Position numbers and translations under genes: made by a program. A DNA stretch of 64,000 nucleotides from Caulobacteraceae bacterium (GTDB taxonomy: Bacteria > Pseudomonadota > Alphaproteobacteria > Caulobacterales > Caulobacteraceae). Positions 34,814-42,545 of this stretch are shown here, piece by piece (positions within the stretch are counted from its first letter, which is position 1; each line of letters begins with the position of its first letter). The stretch spans positions 62,001 to 126,000 of the forward strand of contig JAIXZX010000004.1 in assembly GCA_027489335.1 (NCBI GenBank). The letters run 5' to 3'. The notes beneath the pieces are model-generated. The model was given only the letters and a program-made list of their open reading frames with translations, did no database searches and was not told the DNA's origin.

Positions 34814-36409
34814 CTAGGGCTGTCGGCCCTGACCCCCGCCATTGCCATTATTGGCGCCGCCGCCGTTCCCGTTGTTGCCGCCGCCGCCGGTGGGGACGTC
34901 CGCAGGGGGGCCGTTTCCATTGCCGCTATTTGCGCCTGAGCCGGCGGGGCTGTCGGCGGGCGGGCCGCCACCATTGCCGTTGTTGGCGCCCGGACCAGCA
35001 GGGACGTTGGCAGGAGGTCCGTTTCCATTACCGTTATTGGAGCCTGCGCCGGCAGGGCCATCGGCCGGGGGGCCGCCGCTATTGCCGTTGTTGGCGCCCG
35101 GACCAGCGGGGACGTCCGCAGGGGGACCATTCCCATTGCCGTTATTCGCGCCGGGGCCAGCGGGGACGTCCGCAGGCGGGCCGGCGCCGTTGCCGCTGTT
35201 GGCGGCTGCGCCGGCGGGGCCATCCGCCGGCGGGCCGCCGCCATTGCCGTTGTTGGCGCCGGGGCCAGAGGGGACGTTCGCAGGGGGGCCGTTTCCATTG
35301 CCGTTATTGGCGCCGGGGCCAGCGGGGACGGCGGCGGGCGGACCGCCGCCATTGCCATTGTTGGCGCCGGGGCCAGCGGGAACGCTCGAAGGGGGGCCGT
35401 TTCCGGCGCCGTTATTCGCCCCAGGGCCAACGGGGGCGTCGGCAGGCGGACCGCCGCCATTGCCAATGTCGGCGCCAGGACCTGCGGGAACATTCGCAGG
35501 GGGGCCGCTTCCATTGCCGTTGTTGGCGCCGGGGTCGGCAGGGACGCCCGCAGGGGGGCCGTTTCCGGCGCCGTTCGCGAGATCGGCGCCGAGGGCCGGC
35601 GCATTGCTGTTGGCCGCCTGTGCCGCAGACTGCGCCATGGCGGCGACGGAGGCGCTGGCCAGGGTCACGGCTTGATCCCCGCCATTGGAAGCCTCAGCCG
35701 ACGGCGGGCTTGCGCCGAGTGTCGGCGCCTGAGCCGTCGCAACGTCGCGGGTCAGGGGGGCGTCAGGCCCAGCCACAACGCCGTCGGAGACCTGGCTGTA
35801 GTCCAGGGCGGGCAGGTCTTGAGCGGCGGGCTCCGGCGTGGCGATCGCGGCCGGAGCAATGACGCCCACCTGGTCGGGGGCGTCGCGGCTCACGCGGCCC
35901 GTCACGCCGGAGGGGATGTCGTTGGGCGGGCCGCCAGCATTGGCGCGAACCTCCACCAGGCCCTCGGCCACGTGGACGGTATCGCTGACTGCGCCGACCG
36001 AGACGGTAAAGGTGGTGCCCTTGACCACGGCGGCCAAGAGCGGGGTGTCGACACGGAAGTGGGGCTGGGCCTGCTTGTTGACCTGGAAGACGATAGAGCC
36101 GAGGTCCTGCATGATCCGGGTCATGCCCGCCGGCTGCCCGGCGGCCACGGTCATGCGGCTGTTGGGCCCGATCACGATGCGCTTTTCGCCGTTGCTCAGC
36201 ACGGCCCGTCCGCCCGCGGCGGTGGTGATGTCCGCGCCGGGCGGGATGATCAGATTGGCGGCGCCGGCCTTGGGGTCCTCACCGGGTGCGGCGACCCGCA
36301 CCCGTCCGGTGACCTCCGTCAGACGCCATTCAGCGGCGGCTGCGGCGCCCGCGCTCAGAACCAGGACTGTTCCCGTGAGGGCCGTCAGGGCCCACTTGTA
36401 GCGGTACAT
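34814..36409 (-). CDS. exported FecR-domain protein with 18-residue G/N/P repeats
   Basis: Protein of 531 residues with an N-terminal signal peptide (about 1-26) and a FecR-type domain (about 28-180), with LSNGEKRIVIGPNSRM, GSIVFQV and FRVDTPLLAAVVKGTTF. A variable linker is followed by twelve 18-residue repeats (about 294-509), rich in Gly, Asn and Pro, and a short GGNNGNGG tail. FecR domains are usually anti-sigma or regulatory in the periplasm; here the domain sits on an exported protein without a clear transmembrane helix after the signal. The ATG has GGAAGG eight bases upstream. The EAL gene follows at once and the TpsB gene diverges from it. Confidence 0.87.
   Translation of the reverse strand: MYRYKWALTALTGTVLVLSAGAAAAAEWRLTEVTGRVRVAAPGEDPKAGAANLIIPPGADITTAAGGRAVLSNGEKRIVIGPNSRMTVAAGQPAGMTRIMQDLGSIVFQVNKQAQPHFRVDTPLLAAVVKGTTFTVSVGAVSDTVHVAEGLVEVRANAGGPPNDIPSGVTGRVSRDAPDQVGVIAPAAIATPEPAAQDLPALDYSQVSDGVVAGPDAPLTRDVATAQAPTLGASPPSAEASNGGDQAVTLASASVAAMAQSAAQAANSNAPALGADLANGAGNGPPAGVPADPGANNGNGSGPPANVPAGPGADIGNGGGPPADAPVGPGANNGAGNGPPSSVPAGPGANNGNGGGPPAAVPAGPGANNGNGNGPPANVPSGPGANNGNGGGPPADGPAGAAANSGNGAGPPADVPAGPGANNGNGNGPPADVPAGPGANNGNSGGPPADGPAGAGSNNGNGNGPPANVPAGPGANNGNGGGPPADSPAGSGANSGNGNGPPADVPTGGGGNNGNGGGANNGNGGGQGRQP
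34883..35530 (-). repeat. twelve 54-bp repeats in the FecR-type gene
   Basis: The repeat unit reads GANNGNGNGPPADVPAGP in its commonest form, with small changes between copies. Units tend to alternate between a GNGGG and a GNGNG version, so a 108-bp higher-order period is visible. The repeats are in phase with the reading frame. Confidence 0.9.
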
Positions 36410-36545
36410 CTTCTATGCCTTCCGGCCAGCCGCGCTTTGGCGGCGGTGGATCGAACCGGAAAGTTAGGCGATCAGGGCTAACCGAGGCCTAATGTTTGAG
36501 CAAATTTATATCGTTAGCAGGCTGTTCACCTTCTTGGCCGACCCT

Positions 36546-36559
36546 GATTAACCTTAATC
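36546..36559. promoter_or_regulatory. inverted repeat GATTAA-CC-TTAATC before tpsB-like gene
   Basis: GATTAA (36546-36551) and TTAATC (36554-36559) form a perfect inverted repeat with a two-base spacer, ending 18 bases before the TTG start of the TpsB gene. It lies in the 168-base region between TpsB and the divergent FecR gene and is AT-rich compared with its surroundings. It could be an operator or a leader element; nothing shows which protein binds. Confidence 0.4.
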
Positions 36560-36577
36560 ACAACCTCGAGGCCGGCT

Positions 36578-38188
36578 TTGTCTGCGCGTCTGGTTCTGCG
36601 TCGTGCGACGCCCGCTCTGGCGTCTGTTGCGGCCGTCCTGACCGCTGGGTTCGGGGGCGGTCCGGCCGATCGCGCCTTGGCGCGGGCCGAGGATCAAGCT
36701 CAGGCGGCGGCGGCCGAGGAGGCGATGGCCGAAGGTCGATTTGTCCTCAATGGCCTGACTATCGACGGGGTGAGCGCCTATCCGCAAAGCGATCTGGCGC
36801 CGCTCTACGCCAACGCCCTGGCCACCGAGATTGGTGTCTCTGATCTGGCCGGCGTCGCTCAGGCCCTGACCGATCGCTACCGTAAGGACGGCTATTTCCT
36901 GGCCCGCGCCGCGACCCCCCGACAGGTCGGCGACGAGGGGCATGCGCGGCTGGTTGTCTATGAGGGCTATGTGGGTGAGGTCGCCTTCGAGGGGGACGCC
37001 GTCCCCGCCGTTGGCGCCCTGCTGGGCGACATTGTCGATATTCGTCCCCTGAAGCTGTCTGACCTGGATCGCCGCCTGGCGCTGGCCAATGACCTGCCGG
37101 GGGTCAAGGTGAGCGCCAAGCTGGAGCCGGACTTCGATGATCCAGCCCGACACAGGCTGGTGGTGCACACTCGGCTTCGCCCCCTGGAGGGCCAGGTCTA
37201 TGCCGACAACCGTGGGGGCGAGCAGGCAGGACCCTGGCAGGTCTACGCCCGCGGCGCGGTCAATTCCGCGGTCCGATCCGGCGACCAGCTGGGTCTTGGC
37301 GTCCTGACCACACCAGGGCCGGCGCCCCGGTTCACCCAGGTGGATGTCTCCTACGCCGCGCCCCTGCCCGGCGGCGGTCAGCTTCGCGGAGCGCTGGCCG
37401 CCTCCAAGGCCGATGGCGATCCGGACGGGCTGGCTGCAGCCCTGGGCAATGAAAGTCAGTCGGCCAGCGTCCGGCTCTCACTGCCCGCCGTGCGCCGGCA
37501 GGATCATGCCCTGTGGATGCTGGCCCAGGCCGATGTCCGCCGCGTCGAGCAGAACTGGACCACGGCCGAGCTTGTGGACGAGCTGGCGGTGGCGCGGCTG
37601 GCGTTGCAGGGCGAGCAACGGGGGGAGGGCCGCTACTCCACCGCCTTTGCTCAGATCAGCCGCGGCTTTGGCGGCCTGGGCGGCGATGCCCGGGATGGTC
37701 GCACCCGCTGGGACGCCAGCGGCCGCTTCTGGAAGCTCTACCTGCACGGCTCGCACTACCGTGATCTTGGACCGCGGGCTGGTCTGTTCATGTCCGCCAG
37801 CGGCCAATGGTCCCCTGATCCTCTCCTGGCTTCGGAGGAGTTCTCGGCAGGCGGGCTGCCTGTAGGCCGGGCCTATGACTATGCCGAGATCATGGGCGAT
37901 CGCGGCGTGGCCGGGCAGGTCGAAATCCGGGCGGGCTGGGATCCTCAGCTGCGGCCGATGACCTTCTTCCAGACCTACGGCTTCGTCGATGCGGCGAAGG
38001 TCTGGAACTACAACGCCGCCCCGGGCTGGGAGTCAGTCGATCTCGCCTCAGCGGGTGCCGGGGTCCGGCTGGTGTTCAAGGACCGGCTGAGCCTGCGCTT
38101 TGAGCTGGCCAAGCCTCTGACACGCAAGCCCTACGCCCATGAAACCAAGGGCCTGCGGGGCTTCATCTCCCTGTCGTCGAGCTTCTAA
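36578..38188 (+). CDS. TpsB-type (ShlB/FhaC/HecB) outer-membrane transporter
   Basis: Outer-membrane two-partner secretion protein of 536 residues. A signal peptide (about 1-37) precedes POTRA-type domains, with FVLNGLTIDGVSAYPQSDL and a second one at GYVGEVAFEGD, then a 16-strand-type beta barrel. The barrel shows the conserved loop FSAGGLPVGRAYDY (about 422-435) and an aromatic C-terminus (LSSSF). Such proteins export a large TpsA partner through the outer membrane. No TpsA gene is in the window. The start is TTG at 36578 because the leader would be lost with a later ATG; a CGAGG element lies a few bases upstream. Confidence 0.88.
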   Translation: MSARLVLRRATPALASVAAVLTAGFGGGPADRALARAEDQAQAAAAEEAMAEGRFVLNGLTIDGVSAYPQSDLAPLYANALATEIGVSDLAGVAQALTDRYRKDGYFLARAATPRQVGDEGHARLVVYEGYVGEVAFEGDAVPAVGALLGDIVDIRPLKLSDLDRRLALANDLPGVKVSAKLEPDFDDPARHRLVVHTRLRPLEGQVYADNRGGEQAGPWQVYARGAVNSAVRSGDQLGLGVLTTPGPAPRFTQVDVSYAAPLPGGGQLRGALAASKADGDPDGLAAALGNESQSASVRLSLPAVRRQDHALWMLAQADVRRVEQNWTTAELVDELAVARLALQGEQRGEGRYSTAFAQISRGFGGLGGDARDGRTRWDASGRFWKLYLHGSHYRDLGPRAGLFMSASGQWSPDPLLASEEFSAGGLPVGRAYDYAEIMGDRGVAGQVEIRAGWDPQLRPMTFFQTYGFVDAAKVWNYNAAPGWESVDLASAGAGVRLVFKDRLSLRFELAKPLTRKPYAHETKGLRGFISLSSSF

Positions 38189-38192
38189 AACC

Positions 38193-40211
38193 TTAGGCCG
38201 CAGCCGCGCCCTGGCCCTCGGCGACGCTCTGAAGCACGGCGATGAGCCGTTCAGGCTCTATGGGTTTGGGCATGTGCAGATCAGCGCCGGCCTCAAGGCT
38301 GGCGGCCCGGTGTTCGGGCAGGGTGTTGGCGGTCAACATGACGATGGGGGTGCGGCCCTGATGGGCGGCGTCTTCCTTGGCCCGGATGTTCCGGATGGCG
38401 GTCAGGCCGTCCATCACCGGCATCTGCATGTCCATCAACACCATGTCGAAGGGCGCCGCCTCGAAGGCCTGACAGGCTTCCAGTCCGTTTTCGGCGAGCA
38501 CCAGCTCTACATCGAATTCGGAGAGTAGAACCTCCACCACCTGACGGTTCACCGGATGATCATCGGCCACCAGGATGCGCAAAGGGCGGGTCTGGATGGC
38601 CTCCCGATCGGTGGGCGCGGCCTCTGCCGCGCCCTCGGCCACGGGCAGGGGGATATCGGCCCAGAAGGTGGCGCCCAGGCCTGGCCTGCCTTCGGCGTCG
38701 ATCGTCCCGCCCATCAGCTCCACCAGCTCGCGGCTGATCGCCAGGCCCAGGCCCATGCCGCCATAGCGGCGGCCAATGCTGGCGTCGCCCTGGGCGAACC
38801 GCTTGAAGAGTTCGGCCTTGCGAGCCGGATCGAAGCCCATGCCCTGGTCAGCCACCTGCAAGCGCCAGCGACCTTCTCCCACCGGCTGCAGGCTCACCCG
38901 GATATCGCCGGACTCGGTGAACTTGATGGCGTTGGTCAGCAGATTGGCCAGAACCTGCTTCAGCCGCACCGGGTCGCCCATCACCCTCGTCTCGGCCTCA
39001 GGCGCGATATCCAGGGTGAGGTTCAGGCCCTTTTCTTCGGCCCGGGGCCGCAGAAGGGTGTCGATCGTGCGGGCGGCGTCGGCCAGGTTGAAAGGCTCGC
39101 GGCTGATGCGCACCGAGCCGGTCTCCATCCGCGCCACATCCAGCAGGTCCGACAGGAGCCGTTCGAGACTGATCCCTGAGGAGCGGATGATCTCCACCAT
39201 GTTCCGCTGGACCGGGGTGAGGGGCGTGGCCTCCAGGGCCGCAGCGATGGCGCAGACCCCGTTCAGCGGCGTGCGGATCTCGTGGCTCATATTGGCCAGG
39301 AATTCGGTCTGGGTGCGCTGGGCCTCCAGTTGCCGCCGCCAGGCGCTGCGGGCCCGGGCGACCATCACCGCCCCCACCGCGCCGAAGGTCAGCAGAACCG
39401 CGAGGATGGGCAGGATGGAATTGCGCAAGAGCATCGCGCCGGGCCGCTGCGGGGTCCAGGCCAGGATGAGCGGAGACTCGGAGTCCAGCACGTCCATACG
39501 CACCTGGGCGTCGCCAGGCCGGAGATGGCTCTCTCCAAGGCCGGTGCGCAGATCGGCGAGCTGGTATCGGCCCGCGAGCAGGTCGATCGAGACTTCCCGC
39601 ACCGGCAGCAGGGTCAGCATGATCAGGCCGCGATCGGCAGCCGGCTGAACGGCGCCGGTGTGAGGCTGGATAAGGGTGGCGGTGGCCAGGACGTTACGCC
39701 CGTCGACCACGGCGAAGCCGCTAGCCTGGATCGGCGCCGGCGGCGTGGTCCACGCATCGGTTGAGTCCGGCAATGGACCGCGCGCCTGTTCAGCGGCCCG
39801 GACGTTCGCCACGAGTCCCTGGAAAATGTCGGTGGTCGCCAGGTCCAGCGCTGCGCGTTCGCGGCCGTGCCTGTGGTAGATGGGCTGATCGCGGGAATCG
39901 AGGATCGTCAGCTGGCTGAAGTTGAAGCCGAGCGCGTAGAAGTCGTCGAGGTTGGCGTCGGTCCAGGCCAGGTCGCGGCGGTTGTCCAGGAAGAGGACGA
40001 CCTCGTCCCAGGTGGTTTCCGAGACCTTGGCGGCCTCGACCTCGGCGATGGCGGAAACGAGGCCTTGCCGCACCAGCTCTTCCTCGCGGGCGCGGGTCTG
40101 CTGGTCGACGCTCTGGCTCCAGAGCACCAGGCTGAGGACAAAAACGGTCATCGCGGCCAGGGCGATGGCCACAGCGGGAACAAGCAGGTTACGATTACTG
40201 AGGCGTCGCAT
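38193..40211 (-). CDS. CHASE4 hybrid sensor histidine kinase
   Basis: Membrane sensor of 672 residues. An N-terminal helix (about 9-31), a periplasmic CHASE4-like domain with SETTWDEVVLFLDNR, and a second helix (about 265-285) come first. The transmitter has NMSHEIRTPLNG with the phospho-His (about 313), the N box NLLTNAIKF and G boxes ADQGMGFD and GMGLGLAI. The C-terminal receiver has the phospho-Asp in VLMDMQMPVMDG. No HPt domain is attached, so a partner is needed for further relay. The ATG at 40211 is chosen over a TTG at 40250 that would add 13 residues. Its stop lies four bases from the convergent TpsB stop. Confidence 0.9.
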   Translation of the reverse strand: MRRLSNRNLLVPAVAIALAAMTVFVLSLVLWSQSVDQQTRAREEELVRQGLVSAIAEVEAAKVSETTWDEVVLFLDNRRDLAWTDANLDDFYALGFNFSQLTILDSRDQPIYHRHGRERAALDLATTDIFQGLVANVRAAEQARGPLPDSTDAWTTPPAPIQASGFAVVDGRNVLATATLIQPHTGAVQPAADRGLIMLTLLPVREVSIDLLAGRYQLADLRTGLGESHLRPGDAQVRMDVLDSESPLILAWTPQRPGAMLLRNSILPILAVLLTFGAVGAVMVARARSAWRRQLEAQRTQTEFLANMSHEIRTPLNGVCAIAAALEATPLTPVQRNMVEIIRSSGISLERLLSDLLDVARMETGSVRISREPFNLADAARTIDTLLRPRAEEKGLNLTLDIAPEAETRVMGDPVRLKQVLANLLTNAIKFTESGDIRVSLQPVGEGRWRLQVADQGMGFDPARKAELFKRFAQGDASIGRRYGGMGLGLAISRELVELMGGTIDAEGRPGLGATFWADIPLPVAEGAAEAAPTDREAIQTRPLRILVADDHPVNRQVVEVLLSEFDVELVLAENGLEACQAFEAAPFDMVLMDMQMPVMDGLTAIRNIRAKEDAAHQGRTPIVMLTANTLPEHRAASLEAGADLHMPKPIEPERLIAVLQSVAEGQGAAAA

Positions 40212-40307
40212 TTCGCTGTCCCCAAGTGCCCCGAGCGTGTTCAGAGACAAGCTCTCCCGAATCCGAAAACCAAGGTTAGCCCAAATAGGCTGAGCGCTTG
40301 GTCTGGT

Positions 40308-40529
40308 CTAGTCCTGGCGCTGGCGGGGCGCCCTGACGGGATCGCTGGGCGGCCAGGCGCGGACGGCTACGGCGGCGGTCAGCGAACCGAGCACAGCCAT
40401 GATCGCGCCGAGCGCCTGGACGTCAGACATGCCGGTGGCCAGCAGCCGTCCTGTCATGGCGCCAGAGACGAAGACGAGGCTCGCGGTGCCCCACTCGGCC
40501 ATACCTTGAGAAAACAGCCCCTTGAACAT
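40308..40529 (-). CDS. small membrane protein, unknown
   Basis: Predicted protein of 73 residues with two hydrophobic segments (ASLVFVSGAMTGRLLATG and LGAIMAVLGSLTAAVAVRAW) and a basic, Pro-rich C-terminus. The ATG at 40529 has AGGTGG seven bases upstream; a GTG four codons earlier is possible. I know no family. It runs in the same direction as the hybrid kinase and lies 96 bases upstream of its start, so it could be a partner of that sensor or an independent gene. Confidence 0.5.
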   Translation of the reverse strand: MFKGLFSQGMAEWGTASLVFVSGAMTGRLLATGMSDVQALGAIMAVLGSLTAAVAVRAWPPSDPVRAPRQRQD

Positions 40530-40561
40530 CTGATCATCCACCTTCTGCGGTCATAGGGGTA

Positions 40562-40665
40562 TCGCCTGGGCGTGCTTAGGCATTCCTTACATGCGGCCTT
40601 GCTGCGTCGTCTCGACGCACCCCGGGGGCGGGCGCCTGGGCGTCGCGCCCAGGCATTCGGCGCCC
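40562..40665. other. structured GC-rich intergenic region
   Basis: Two strong hairpins lie here: TGCGTCG/CGACGCA (40603-40609 with 40613-40619) and GCCTGGGCG/CGCCCAGGC (40634-40642 with 40646-40654). The bases CGCCTGGGCGT, followed by AGGCATTC, appear twice (near 40564 and near 40635). It could be a leader of the acyl-CoA synthetase message, a small RNA or a degenerate palindrome cluster. I tested SRP RNA by its conserved loop and did not find it. Confidence 0.4.
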
Positions 40666-40744
40666 AACTCGGCCAAACCGCCACGCTGTAGCTTGACCCT
40701 TCGGGGAACCGACCGCCAAGGTAAGGCGTATTCAGGGGGTGCTT

Positions 40745-42532
40745 ATGCGTTGGAAAGCCCGGCTAGGTCGTGAGTTGCGGTTTATCCGCAAGCTGCGCCG
40801 CACCCTCACGCGGGTGAAATCGATCGCCCCGGACTCCTCCAACCTGATCTGCGACGACCTCCAGGCGGCGGTGGAGCAATGGCGTGACCGGCCGGCCATG
40901 ACCTTCGAAGGCCGCACCGTCACCTATGCCGAGCTGGACGGCATCGCCAATCGCTACGCCCACTGGGCCAAGGGGCTGAACCTGCGGCGAGGCCAGACTG
41001 TGGCCCTGTTCATGCCCAATCGGCTGGAATATTTCTGCGTCTGGTATGGCCTGTCCAAGGTCGGTGTCATCACCGCCCTGATCAACAATCAGCTCACCGG
41101 CGCGGCGCTGGCCCACTGTTTGAACATCTCCGGGGCCAGCCACTGTATCGTCGATCCTGAAACCTCTCCGGCGTTTGAAGAGGTCAAGGACGGGCTGGAA
41201 ACCCATGTCCAGCAATGGGTGCTTGGCGAGGCGCGCAATGAGCAGCGCGATCTGATCCAGGCGCTCAAGAGCTGCAGCCAGCTGCCCCCCGACCGCAGCG
41301 TCCGCGAGGGGATGACCGCGCGAGACACCTGCCTGTTCATCTACACCAGCGGCACCACGGGTCTGCCCAAGGCCGCCCGGATCACCCATGTGCGGGCCCA
41401 GCTCTACATGCGGGGTTTCGCCGGCTCGACAGGCGCTCGCGACAGCGACCGGATCTATGTGGCGCTCCCGCTCTACCACGCCACCGGCGGCCTCTGCGCG
41501 CTGGGCGCCGCCCTGCTGAACGGCGGCTCGGTGGTGCTGAAAAAGAAGTTCTCAGCAACCCAGTTCTGGCCAGACATCGTGGCTGAAGGCGCGACCATGT
41601 TCGTCTATATCGGCGAGCTGTGCCGCTACCTGGTGAACCACCCGGAGTCCGCCGACGAGACCCGGCACAAGCTGCGCCTGGCCTTCGGCAACGGCCTTCG
41701 CCCTGACGTCTGGCCGGTGCTCAAGAGCCGCTTCCGCATTCCCGACATCCTGGAGTTCTACGGCTCCACGGAGGGCAATGTGTCGATGTTCAATTTCGAC
41801 GGGAAGGTCGGGGCCATCGGCCGCGTGCCGCGCTATCTGCGCAAGCGCTTCAACTTCCGTCTGGTTCAGTTCGACGTGGAGAACGAGGCGCCGATCCGCG
41901 GGGTCGACGGCTTCTGCATCGAATGTGGTCCCGGCCAGATCGGCGAGTGCATCGGCCGCATCGGCGGTGACGCCCGCGCCGAGTTCACCGGCTATGTGGA
42001 TAAGGCGGCCAGCGACAAGAAGGTCCTGCGCGACGTCTTTGAGCGGGGCGACGCCTGGTTCCGCACCGGCGACCTCATGCAGCAGGACGCAGAGGGCTAC
42101 TTCTATTTCGTCGACCGGATCGGCGACACCTTCCGCTGGAAGGGCGAGAACGTCTCGACCAATGAGGTGTCGGCCCGCCTGCAGGAGGCGCCAGGGGTTC
42201 TGGAGGCCAATGTCTATGGGGTGGAGATTCCCGGCGCCGACGGACGCGCCGGCATGGCCGCCCTGGTCACCGATGGCGACTTTGATCTGGCGACCTTCGG
42301 CGAGCACGTGTCGCGAGAGCTGCCGGCCTACGCCCAGCCGCTGTTCCTGCGAATGATGCCGGCCATGGAGACCACCGGCACCTTCAAGCAGCGCAAGGTG
42401 GACCTGGTCAGCGAGGGGTTCGATCCCGCCAAGGTGAAGACGCCGCTCTACTTCAAGGACCCCGATAAGGGCTATGTGAAGGTCACCAAGACGGTGTTCA
42501 CAAAACTGACCGCCGGGGGATACAGGATCTAG
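40745..42532 (+). CDS. long-chain acyl-CoA synthetase (FATP-like)
   Basis: ANL-superfamily ligase of 595 residues that activates long-chain fatty acids to acyl-CoA via an acyl-adenylate. The AMP-binding motif is FIYTSGTTGLPKAARITH (about 198-215), with ILEFYGSTEGN (about 336-346) and WFRTGDLMQQDAEGYFYFVD (about 437-456) downstream. The opening KARLGRELRFIRKLRR is basic. It is closest in pattern to the FATP/FadD6-like group that acts on very long or long chains. The ATG at 40745 follows AGGGGG by six bases. It may supply substrates to acyl-CoA dehydrogenases like those at the window start, but it is not linked to them. Confidence 0.9.
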   Translation: MRWKARLGRELRFIRKLRRTLTRVKSIAPDSSNLICDDLQAAVEQWRDRPAMTFEGRTVTYAELDGIANRYAHWAKGLNLRRGQTVALFMPNRLEYFCVWYGLSKVGVITALINNQLTGAALAHCLNISGASHCIVDPETSPAFEEVKDGLETHVQQWVLGEARNEQRDLIQALKSCSQLPPDRSVREGMTARDTCLFIYTSGTTGLPKAARITHVRAQLYMRGFAGSTGARDSDRIYVALPLYHATGGLCALGAALLNGGSVVLKKKFSATQFWPDIVAEGATMFVYIGELCRYLVNHPESADETRHKLRLAFGNGLRPDVWPVLKSRFRIPDILEFYGSTEGNVSMFNFDGKVGAIGRVPRYLRKRFNFRLVQFDVENEAPIRGVDGFCIECGPGQIGECIGRIGGDARAEFTGYVDKAASDKKVLRDVFERGDAWFRTGDLMQQDAEGYFYFVDRIGDTFRWKGENVSTNEVSARLQEAPGVLEANVYGVEIPGADGRAGMAALVTDGDFDLATFGEHVSRELPAYAQPLFLRMMPAMETTGTFKQRKVDLVSEGFDPAKVKTPLYFKDPDKGYVKVTKTVFTKLTAGGYRI

Positions 42533-42545
42533 GCCTGCGAGCTGA

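Noticed and set aside
34842..35675. long plus-strand frame of Pro/Leu-rich repeats
   Set aside because: It is the reverse complement of the Gly/Asn/Pro repeats of the FecR-type gene, which has the signal peptide, ribosome site and domain.
40562..40665. SRP (4.5S) RNA or another housekeeping RNA
   Set aside because: The conserved SRP loop (GGAAG with AGCAGC) is missing on both strands, and tmRNA/RNase P features are absent.
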